Positions 44,917-56,900 of a DNA stretch of 64,000 nucleotides are shown in pieces. The position numbers were made by a program, and so were the translations under genes. The notes beneath the pieces were generated by a model. That model ran no database searches, was not told the origin of the DNA, and saw only the letters and a list, made by a program, of their open reading frames with translations. The DNA is from Lagopus muta (taxonomy: Eukaryota > Chordata > Aves > Galliformes > Phasianidae): positions 13,977,001-14,041,000 of the forward strand of contig NC_064437.1 of the NCBI RefSeq assembly GCF_023343835.1. Reading direction: 5' to 3'. Numbering within the stretch: position 1 is the stretch's first letter; each line of letters begins with the position of its first letter.

Positions 44917-47900
44917 GTACGGCCGCTCCCGAGGGGGCGCGCGCTACGACCGAGCTTCATCGCGGCGGCCCCGGCTGTTGGGAAGCGGGCGAGGCCGCGG
45001 GCCGGTCCTTAAGGCCGGTCCTTAGGGCCGCCGTCCGTCGGCCCGGCGCGGGGCGTTGGCCGGGGATCGCGGTTCCGGGCTGGGCCGACGGCTGGGCGTG
45101 CCGCGGGAGTGCCGGGCCCGGCCGCGCTGCTTGGGGGCCAGGGGTGCGCCGCGCCTCGGGCTGCTCCGTGACCCCGCGCCCCACTGCGCTCGGTCGTCTG
45201 TCTGTCTGGATACGGGCATTTTTCCGCGGCCCGTTGCACAACAGTCGGGTTCGGCGGGCGGGGCAGCGCAAGGTCAGCGTAGGCTGAGAGGGGAGGGGAG
45301 GGGGCGGCCGGGCTGGGCAGCGGCAGCTGGGGGAGATGGGGCTGGAGCAGAACAAAGGTGTGACTGCCGTGGAGTAAGCCGGTGTCTTCACTGGCTGCTC
45401 TGAATGCATCCTGCTGGCCGATCGGTGAAACTTGAGCTCTGACGTGACACGTGCGAGCATCTGTCTGCTTTAATTTTCGTTTAGCTTCGCTGTCGCTTTT
45501 AGGCTCGTTCGATAGCCCGTTGTTTCTCGGTCTGTCTTCTCCTTTCTTTATGCTAAGGGCACTATAACTGGCTTCTGTTCCTTCGCTGTTGTCTTGAGCT
45601 GTAATCCTCTTTCTTTACATAATCAAACCTGAACAGATTTCCTGTAGGGAGGTGGATATGTAGGATATCCAAACTGAGCGCAGTAATTCACAGTAGTTTC
45701 TCCTGCTCTTTCCTTGAGTCAGGTTTGGAATGTGATTAAAGTGGCTGTGTGCTCAGATCAGGCGGACTGTTGGCCTGTATCTAAATATCCAAGCAGAGCC
45801 AGCGATCAGTGGTACAGCAGAGCACTGAAGATGCAAACTCATCAGAAAACATTGTTGCTCAAGCTTAAATTACCTTAAAGCGGTAATTATGGCTTTTGTA
45901 CATGTTGGAGGTCTTTCCACACACTTTTTTTTTTTTTTTTTTTCCTGACTTCTTTTGGGGCTGCATGTTTCCCAGACCATCTCTTCCTCTCCAGCTTTAA
46001 CTTTTCTTGCAAGGCAAAGGGGAAAAAAAGGAGATGCAGTTCACCCTTCATTGTAAGATCCCTGGTAGGATCTTGTGACTTTTTTTTCTTTTATCTTGAC
46101 TTTTTACATGTAAATACTTAATTGTATTAAATGTAACGGAGGCTTTCCATCATACTTTAAAGGTGGTATAAAGTGTGGTTTACTCCAGTATGCTCTGCGT
46201 TGCTGGTTTACATCTGAATAGCTCCATTGATAGGCTTCTTCATCTGAACTGAAACCAAGGGGAATGTGGAAGTAATAGTAATCTGCTCTACCGACTGCTA
46301 CCTCCTCCTAAAATAAGATGTTTAAGGAGAAGAGTTGTTGCATATGTATGTATGCCATTGTATACAAAACAGTACTATTTCCTCCATCGTGACCTGGGCA
46401 CGTTCAAGCAACGTGTGGAAACAGGTGGGAAATCAGAGGGGCAGCACTGATGTATTTTATTGATGCTGGAAACCATACTTCTATCAAACTGTTATTTGCC
46501 ATGCTGCTCTATATTTTTAATCTTTTTTCTTCTAAGTGGGTACATGAAGTGTAACATGGACTAAGCAGTCTCCACACTATGAGGAAGAGTTCTGGAAATA
46601 CTAATTAGAAAGGTCATTTCATAAACGAATACAATTTTATGTAATTAGGCAAAAATCAAAGCCATTTTTATTGTATGATAATGAATCTTAAGAAGCTTTT
46701 GAGAGCTACTTGCAGTACGTAATACTGTTTTAAAGAGCCTTTTAAGAAATAGCAGTAGCAGGTCCATCAATAAATTCTGTGCCTCCCTATACTGCAATTG
46801 AACTTTCTTGCAAAGGTGCCTTTCTTTCTTAGTAGAGCCTCAAATAACTGCAGTATTTATCTAGCCTTCAGATGTGTGTGCTATCAAAGTTGTTTTTGTT
46901 CTATGTGGAAATTAAACTTGGGCAATCAGTTTTATTTGCATTGTATTCTTGCTTTCTATTGTAAGTTTAAGTATTTCAATGAGGAGCTTGTTAAGAATGA
47001 ATTTTGATAGTTAGAATGCTTTGTTGCTCTTACGTTCTTGATCAGTAAGCTCATTAAGGATGTAGTTCTTAAGTTCTTCTGAATATGCCTGACTTTGAAC
47101 AGGCTGTGAAGGGATGAGGTCATCTTGACGAACCAGTGCTCTGAAGAGAGGCAGGCCAAACCCTTAGCTCCAGCTTTGTTTCGTTTCCTGACAGAAAACA
47201 CTCATCTTCTGTCTTTCCTGGAGACCTGGGAATGAGGTTGAAACTGGTTATGGATTAATAAGCATTGGCATGAATTTAATAGCAAGTGAAATTAATAGTC
47301 TTCTCTATTTATTTAGCTAATTAGAGTTACATTGTGTTTCACTGTCAAAGAAAACTGCTTGGAGAAGAATTTAAGAGGTCAACTTACTGTTCCTGTAAAG
47401 CTTAACAGGATCAGCTGTATCTAAACAGATCCTGAAGCATGGATCTGTCCTGTTCTAAAATGCAGTCCCTCCTTCCCCCAAACATGTATTCCAAATCTTC
47501 CCAGGATAGCCTATTTTAGCTTTTAATCCTTGCTTTAAGAGCAATATAGAGTGTCTGATATCTAGTTCTAATTTAAATCATTGTGTTGAAGTTGGAGCCC
47601 ACTATTTTTTGTCCTGTTTGCTACAAACAGGACAACATTCTTTAAATACATTAAAGGAAGCTGCTGTAAGAATCTGTCATATCTGCGGTTTTCCCTAGGG
47701 GTAAAGGGACAACCTTAATTACAAAACATGCAAGGCTGAAGTAATCTTTCGGTTGCTTTGTTACCTCTGGACTCTTTCCTTCAGACTCGTGTTCCCAGGA
47801 GCACGATGCAAAATTGCACAAAATGCTTCGAGTAAGAGCTCCAGGTAGCAAGAAGAGCAGGTAGAGCAGAGGATTTCTTCAAAATGTTGTAAATCATCCT

Positions 47901-50900
47901 GGTCTTGATGTGATTAATACCCTTCTCCCCTTTTTTGCTGGTAGTGAGGGTGGGTTGTTGAACTTACAGATTTAACCTTCGGTTTTCTTAATGATGTCTG
48001 GATAACTTTGTGTGAAAGTAATATGAGCGAGCAGTTGCCATTCTGGACTTGCACTTGGAAACTAGTTTTATGAACTGAGTATTTCCAACCTGTCTGACTA
48101 ACTACAGTTCACAGAAGAAAAGCTTGGTCAAGCAGAGAAGACTGAACTGGATGCTCACCTGGAGAACCTTCTCAGCAAAGCAGAGTGCACTAAGCAGTGG
48201 ACGGAGAAAATAATGAAGCAAACAGAAGTGTTGTTGCAGCCAAATCCAAGTAAGGAGTCATTCAGTTTTTTTGTTTGCAACATTTTAATTAATAGGCTTG
48301 CCAGTGTAACTGTTAGTGGTATAGGTATTGCCTAAACTATAACTAAATTCAGCAGTTTTCAATGTTGAAGGATTTTGAACGTTTTGAAGAGCCATTGGGC
48401 ATCAGAGGCACTGTTCCATTTGCTTGCTTTCAGTTCTGTGAGCCTTCAAGTGCAGAAATATGTAAATGAGCGTAATTAAATTGCAGCAGTGGTTCCATAC
48501 TCTTGATTGCTTTTGGAGTTGTTTCCTATTTAGTTGAATTTCTAGCTCTAATTCCAGAAATCCTTGGTGGCTGTAAGAACTCTAAAATTTTTCTTGTGGA
48601 TTCAGTGGCTTGAGGAACTTTGTTAATCTATTTCATTATGCTAAATTTCCTGTGCAATGCAAGTCATTCTGAAGCTGGCAAGATGAGCTGAAATGTTTGT
48701 CTCTTACTATTTCTTTACTGAATAATTGCTTTTCCTAGATGCTGAATGTTTAATTTGTAGCGTTCTATAAGCTACAAATGGTGACTTTTATTTGTTTTTC
48801 AGAAGTGCACTATGAGACTCTTAGAATGAAGACTTAGAACTAAACTTTTGAAAACCCCACTGTATAAGGAAGGTTAAAAGTTTAATTTTTCACTTTGGAA
48901 GACAGCTGTAAGGAATATTTGAAATAAGCATGACATATAAAATACAGATAGCTTTGAAGAACAACATCTTCATCCTAACGGTGTTCACTTAATGTTGAGC
49001 TTGTATGTCTGGAATTTAAAACTGTTTTATTCCTTTTCTATTTGTAAGTTGTGTTTTGAGTGACAGTTCTTTGAAATGCTTGTGTTTTTCAGATGCTAGG
49101 ATAGAAGAATTTTTCTATGAGAAACTGGACCGGAAAGCACCAAGTCGTATGAATAATCCAGAGTTGTTAGGCCAGTATATGATTGATGCTGGTAATGAAT
49201 TTGGCCCAGGAACAGCATACGGTAAGTGAAAGCAATGAATGCAGGGGCGAAAAAATTGCACATATGCTTTTACACTGGGGGGGAAAAATGTGCTATTCGT
49301 CTCTTTTTAGGCAAAACACTTCAAAGACTTTTTTTTAATCAGTTTGAGGTGACTTGCTCTGTGACTTTGTGTGTTAGGAGATCAATGATGGTGTTTCACT
49401 TCTAATTAAAAAAAAAAAAAAAGAACAGAACTTAACGTTGGAATACTGCCCATCTTTGTGGAAGGATGACTTTCTGGAATCATAATTCTGGAATCTAATT
49501 TCCTAGTTAGACATAAAGACAGCACATCTGACGACACTTAATGTTATCTAGAATTAAATTCTTTACTAAGAACCTCCTCTAACTTCCCGGTATTCCTGCT
49601 TTTCATTTTATGTGTATATGCATATGGCAGAATGTTTGTATAGGTGACTGCTGAGCATGATCTAAGCTTTGTTCTCCAGCAGAATTCTGTAACTACGACA
49701 AGAGAACTAAGTGGTGGGATATAATGTTTTCACGCTATGTTCAGTTAAAAGATCTAATGTTAGTGTTCTCTACGACCCTGGAAGTTGCTGAAAATAGATG
49801 TAGCTGTTAATTTAATCTTACTGACTGCAATACATGTGTGTGCTTAAGTCCGCAATGAAAGTCGAGCAGCTAGCTGACCTTAGTTACTTTCTTTAAAATT
49901 GCAGTTGGAGGGGAAATCTGTTCTAGGAAGAATGATTTAGATCTGGAAACAATGGGGTTCCTTTGGAAAGGAGGGAAAGAGTATTTAAAAAAATGTTTTG
50001 TAGAAGATATAAGGATACAAAATTGATAATGGCAGGCTTTATACTTTTTACTTTCAGTATGTTTTTATGCTTTTATCTGTGACCCCTTTCTGATCATGAG
50101 ATTCAAGATTCTTTAACATTGCATAGATTTTTGCTTACAGGCACACGGTCCTTTGTGTTGCAGTTGCTGTAACATCTGTAGTTCAGGGCAGTTGCAGGAA
50201 CTTTTAGCATAAAGATAGACTTGCATTTTGTGGTGTCATGAAATTGATTTGTCTGTAGACCTGGTGAGTGCCTTTTCTAATTCAGCCTTGTGTGTTTGTT
50301 GAAACATATTAATGAGCACTGTGCATTCTTGATGCACTAGCCTGGGCTTCAATGCCTAACCTGTAACCACATTTCCAAGTATTGTTCAGTCAGTAGACAA
50401 AACCTATGTGCATGTTTAGGAACTGGTGTTGATCTTAGGGATAAAGGTGGAGGAAGTATTTTCCAGTAGCTAAGTGGACTTTTCCTTGCTCTTGAATACT
50501 TGTGACTAATTACTTAAAAATATTATATAAAGGGAGGAGGTTGTTTAAATCAATGTAAGTAGGTACAATATCCAGGCCTAAAATAAGTGTGGACAACCAA
50601 GTTGCTGTAGTTATTGCAACTTCTACAGTGCTGTATCTATACTCATTGAAATCTGGCCTTCGCCTGTGATTTTTGATATAAAACAAGAATTAGTTTTATT
50701 AGGTAATAACATATTTTGGAAGTCCCTGCTATGGCACTGGATTATCTTTCAAAACTGTTGGCCTTGACTCATGTGCCTGTAGTAACTTGTCTTGACAGCT
50801 ACCTGTCTAAATTGCTATGAAATCATCATATTTTCTCATTTTCAGGAAATGCGCTCATTAAATGTGGAGAAACACAAAAACAAATTGGAACAGCAGACAG

Positions 50901-53900
50901 AGAACTAATTCAAACGTCAGCTATAAACTTTCTCACTCCCCTAAGAAACTTTATTGAAGGAGACTATAAAACTATCACTGTAAGTTGAAGTGTGCATTCC
51001 TCAGCATTTCAAAATAATTGAAAAAGCAGATCTCTGGAATTGTAGAAAACTGAGCAGTATTGCTTTTGGAAACTGATTTGGAAAAGGTCAGATGAATTTG
51101 TAACCTTAACGTATCCTTCTTCCTTTGGACCGTTCAAAATAATTCTGCAATCTTACCTTTTCTTAAACTATATTAAATTATATTAAATATTAAAGGTATG
51201 TATCTGAAGTGTAAAATGTGTAAGGGTAATTAGGAACTAATTCTGCTTCTTTGTTCAACTGAAGAACGCATTTTATGTATGATCATGAGGAGAGGAGGCA
51301 GGAAAACAAGTAGACAGGATTTTGCTTTTGAATTGTATGTTTTCTCATGAGCTAACCTACATGGCTTTCAGAAAGAACGCAAACTATTACAGAATAAAAG
51401 ACTGGATTTGGATGCTGCAAAAACCAGATTGAAGAAGGCAAAAGTTGCTGAAGCTCGAGCTGCAGTAAGTAATGTTTTTAAAATCATCTGTAACTTTCAG
51501 ACTTGTTATACTTATGTATTCATAGGTCTGATTGTTTCCTCTCTGCTATCCTGGGAGATTTCATATTTAGTGTAGTAAGGGTTATGCACACAGATGTTGA
51601 AGAAATAGAGGCAGTTTCAGTATGTAGGGAGAATGCGCGTACTGTGCAAGATGAAGAGGCAGGAGCAGGATTCTGACTTTTGCTGGTGTTTCTGAATGGA
51701 TCATTGTCTTAAAAGATATCAGATTTGTTATCTATGAGGCTGAGCTTGACAGATAAAGCACCTCATATCCTTGGGGTGGTGATCCCTTTCTTTTTTTTTT
51801 TTTTTAAAAAAAAAAAAGCAACAAAAAAAGGTAAAACAAAAACAACCAAGCAAACAAAAATACCCTTTATCTCCCTGACAGTTTTGCCTGTCTGTCAGTC
51901 TTCTACCTCATGTCTGCTGTTCCTGTGAATTTAAACTGTTGATATATCTTTCAGGTCAATGCATGCATTTCTTCCTGTATCATGTTATTCTGATGCAAAA
52001 AAAGTTGTTTTTCTACTTGTCACGCTTTCTTAATTTGTGACATTACCAGCAAAGTGTGGAGAAGTGTTGTTAATTTATTGTGTTATGGCAGGAAGTATAC
52101 ACTGTACTTTTAAAATATGTGTACAATGGGGAAGCTTTTCTTGAAGGAATTGAGCTTAATAGTAAAAGGAATGTTCTGTACTCAGGTTTGTTAGTTCATC
52201 TGTGGTATAATCATCCAGAGCCATGTGCTTGGATGAAGCTATTGACAGTTGCTACTGCTGCTATTACTTGACTGGTCTTAAATATCCCAATAGCATGTAG
52301 TTCAGTTCTGCTTGTAAGTTACCTTATGGTGGTAGAACATGAAACTCCAGGCTTCTTGCATCACTATCTTGCCTACACTTGAACTTTAGTTATGTTTTAA
52401 TAGCAGTAAGCATGTCTAAAAAGAATTGAATTTTAGGATTCCTAGAGAAGTTAAAAAAAAAAAATCTCAATTTTTATCCTGCAGTACAGAAATGGAGAGT
52501 AATATGGATGTAGTTGTTATGCAAATAGTTCACCTTCTGCTAACTCGTTCTGTTTATGAAGGAAGATGTCTGGCAAACAATGCTGAACTGATAATATAGG
52601 AAAAAGTATCGAATCAAATTTGTTTCACCACCTTACTTGACAGGATGGAGCAAGGTGATTTAATTAGGACCTACAATTAAATACTTTTTTTCTTGCTGTA
52701 AAAGTATTATTTTCAACTGAACTAGCTTAGATCGGTATTTAAAAGAGCTGAATAAAACTGTTTAGATTTCTATGATCAGTTCACAATCTTGTTTAGCTTA
52801 AACTTGTAGGATTTGTGCCAACAAACTGTTCACCTGCTGTATTCAGTGTTGTAACTTGCTTTTGTCTTTTATCTATGCACTTAAGCAACTAAACACTTCT
52901 CAGCCTGAAGAGAATAACATTATGGTAAATGTCTCTTACGTGCTCAACTTGCTGCATGTAAAATGGCTGAAGGTTTGTTGGCCTCCTGTGTTCATTCATT
53001 TCTGTCAATTGGTTCCTCTTGCTATCCTTTCAATTTGGCCTTGCTTCAGGTTTGATATTAAGAAAAAATTCTTTTCCAAAGGAGTACTGGAGCAGGCTGC
53101 CCAGGGAAGTGGTGGAGTTCTCATCCCTGGAGCTGTTAAAAAAGAAAAAAAAGAAAGTGCAGATGTGATACTGAGGGATGTGGGTTAGTGGGCGTGGTGG
53201 TGATGGGTTGATGGTTGATCTAGATGATCTTAGAGGTCTTTTTCAACCTTAGTGATTCTATGATTTCCATTCCAAATGGATATGTATCTCACGTTGCATA
53301 TGAAAAGTGTACTCAATACACTCACAGCAGCACAGCATCGGGTGGTGTTTTCATCACCTATCTGGAAGTATACAGTATTAAATTCATGCTCACATGAATT
53401 CATTGTAAATTTAGCCTGCAAAGGAATTCAATTTTTATTCCTTGTCAAAGTTCATCTGTTGAAGGGAAAGGAATTATTGTTTTCCTATTGTTTTTATGTG
53501 GATGGGAGAAAGTAATGTAAAACAGCTAGAAATATGTGGAAACTATTTGTTTTCTTCAAGACGTGTTTTACAAACAGTTGAAATGGATTAAAATCACAAA
53601 TGAAGGGCTTAACTCAGAATATGTCTTATCCCAAAGCTGTGGTAGGGACTCATTAGTGCAGCTGTTCTAGCATCATTGTTGTGCTAAATGGAATAGGGGG
53701 TTAATTTTTGTTTGACGTAATTGGCCATATGCTCTGCTGGGTGAAACACAGGCTGGAGTTGTGGTCAGGGGAGTTAAATCCAGTTGGCAGCCTATCCTGA
53801 GCAGTGTCCACCAGGGCTCAGTACTGGGGCCACGCCTGTGCAGTATCTTTATCAGTGACCTTGATGAGGGGATTGAGTGCAACCTCAGTAAGTTTGGAAA

Positions 53901-56900
53901 TGACATCAAGCTGGGAGGAAGTGTTGATCTGCCAGAGGGTAGAAAGGCACAACAGTGAGACCTGCATAGATTGGATCAATGGGCCAAAGTAAACTCTAGA
54001 GTTTCAATGGGGCCATGTGTCAGATCCTGTGTTTTGGTCATAACAACCCCAGGAAACCCGACAGGCTTGGGGAGGAGTGTCTGGAAAGCTGCCTGATGGA
54101 AAGGGACCTTGGTGTACTGATGGACAGACAGCTGAATATGAGCCAGCAGTGTGCCCAGGTGACCAAGAAGACCAATGGCATCCTGGCTTGTATCAGGAAT
54201 GGTGTGGTGATCAGGACTAGGGAAGTCATCCTGCCCCTGTACTCTGCACTAGTGAAACCTCACCTTGAGCACTGTGTTCAGTTTTGGGCACCTCAATACA
54301 GAAAGGACACTGAGGTCCAAAGAAGGGCAACAAGGTTTGTGAAGGGCTTGGAGAACATGTCCTGTGAGGAGTGACTGAAGGAGCTGGGGCTGTTTAGTCT
54401 GGGGAAGAGGAGGCTGAGGGGAGACCTTATTGTTCTCTTCAAATATCTGAAAGGTGCTTACAGCGAGAGCGGGGTTGGTCTCTTCTCACTGGTGACAGGT
54501 GACAGGACGAGGGGAAATGGCCTCAAGTTACACCAGGGGAGGTATAGCTTGGATATCAGGAAAAGCTTCTTTACAGAAAGGGTTCTTAAGCTGGAATGGG
54601 CTCCCCAGGGAGGTGGTTGAATCACCATCCCTGGATGTGTTTAAAAACCGTTTGGGTGTGGTGTTCAGGGAGATGATTTAGCAGAGGGCTGTTAGAGTTC
54701 GGTAGTATTGTGAGGTTGCAGGTGGACTTGATGATCTTTAAGGTCTTTTCCAACCTGGGTTATTCTGTGATTCTGTGACATAAACCATGCTGTTTGGGTT
54801 GTCATGATTTGATCTGGATCTGTATAGCACAGTGGGTCTCATTGCAGTATGTATGTATGTTTCTCAGTTGTGGTCAGATAAAAGGGTGAATGAGGTTGTT
54901 TCAGCTAGCTTCTGTGACCTTTATGCATGCTTCTTCTTACAAAGTCCTGATTGTGTCATCTTCTTTAACTGTGGAAATGTGAAGGTTAAAGGAGAATTGC
55001 ATTGCAAGAGAAAATTGGGGCAGCAAGCTGAAGTAATTAAGTTCTAGAGTAAATTCCCTCTGGTTCTATGACTTTGCTGTGCTATGTGCTCCTACTTTTA
55101 ATTCTCAATTTGAGAGTAATTTAATTTCAATGAAAATTTTTGTGAAATAAAAGAAAAAAAAACAATGGACATAGCAAGAGAAATCATTAATTTGTCTTTC
55201 TCAGTCTTTAATGTGAGTCTTTAAAATGAGAATAGTTTTCCATAGCTTCCAGTTTCTAACATGTGAACATAACCTAACTTCACCCATAAAGTAACTCAGT
55301 TTGATTTGTATCACTTCCTAATCTTAAATTTTAGCTTGTAGTAATATCTTACAAGAATCTGTTTGAAGCAGAACAGTTCTACATGTCATTCTTTCCCATG
55401 TGTGAACTTAGGGATTTATTTCATTGATGTAGTTTTGTCCTTACTCCACTGTCTATGGAGGGCTTTAAGCAAGTGATTTATTCATAGAATTTCTCAAATC
55501 TCTGAAGTTCTGAAACAAGGAAATAGTTAAAAGGCAAAGTTAAGTTGCATCTTCTAATAAAGTAACACCAGTCTAAGTTTGCATGTTTTTTCTCTGCTCT
55601 TTTAATGCTGACTAGATATGGGCTGAGGAAGTGACAAAAGTAAGTAAACAATTTAGAAACTGCAGAATTCTGCAACAATAACTTGTGTTGATATAATGTA
55701 ATAAAGGATATTGCATATTGCTGACTTGAGTACTGATACATAATGTAATAAAGGATATTGCATATTGCTGACTTGAGTACTGATAGTGTCTCATGCTGCT
55801 TCAGAACACTTGGGGTCCCTTCAGGGCCTTTCAAATTCCAGTGCTGATACAAAGCCCAAAGCTCACTGTATAGTCAGCTATTTTGGCTGGCTATCACTTA
55901 GTATCATATGACTGTCATGTGACAAGATGCAATAGAAAAAGAAAAAATGAAAACTACAGGGCTTGTCTTTTAACTTGCTGGGTTTTTTTCTTTTTTGTTT
56001 CTTCCTAATAAGCTTCCTTGAAAATTTTTGGGAAGGTAGAGCTCTAGTAATCTAGCCTGTTTGAAAGACACCTTTATGCTAGGTACATGAGTTTTGCAAG
56101 GAGTTTCTGTGATGTCTGATGTAGTTAATTGGAAAGAGAGGAGGCTTTTTGCTCAACATGCTGAGGCTATAGAGTGATTTCGAACATTTAGAGGTGCTTA
56201 TCTGTTGGACTGGAGAGGAAACAAGGAGGCCTTGCTGTATTGGATCGTATGAATATATTCACTCACTGTTTTATTTAGTCTGTCTTATAAAACAGCGTTA
56301 GGAAAGTGATTTTATTTCCTCTGCTCTTGGAAAGTGTTATCCCTCTATTACTGCATTACACAGTATTTCTAAATGTTCACGTAATCTTCTGTGGCATTTT
56401 GGGAGATCATGGATTTCTGAATGTTAACATTCAGAAACCAAGTTTACATTCTGAATTTGAGGACCAAGTAATTATTTTGAGTGTCCTTCAGTGGGAGGTA
56501 CTCAGTGAATGCTTCTAATGCATGTAAAAGTAAAATGTGACTACATCTAAGGACCACAGGGAAGTATGTATTTTCAGCTCTTCCTTGCTGATTGATTCCT
56601 GCGTTGTCCAATGAAAATAACATCAAGCATATGAACTGAGCCTTGTGAACTAGAAATACAGGGGGGAATAAGTTGTCCTTCACTCCACTGCTGTGCTAGG
56701 AGAGTCTGTGGTACAAATGCTGTTATGCCACTTAATGCTTGCTTTGTTACTGAGAGAGGTGGGTTAATAATGCTGGCAGAAGGATATTTCTTTTGTATAC
56801 ATTTTATCTATGTGTTAAGTGTCTAATGATAAAGCTGCTTGTTGTGTAGATAGGACTCCAGCATTTCTGAACCCCCCAAAAAACCAACTATTCTTGTGTA

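Larger units (their letters stand above)
44515..45330 (+). promoter_or_regulatory. SH3GLB1: SH3GLB1 CpG island promoter
   Basis: A CpG-dense block covers the proximal promoter, exon 1 and the start of intron 1. It holds a CCAAT box and a MARE/AP-1-like palindrome upstream of the start codon. No TATA box was seen. Confidence 0.8.

Noticed and set aside
44957-45460. 167-codon minus-strand frame over SH3GLB1 intron 1
   Set aside because: Pro/Arg-rich composition typical of a CpG-island shadow; no recognisable motif.
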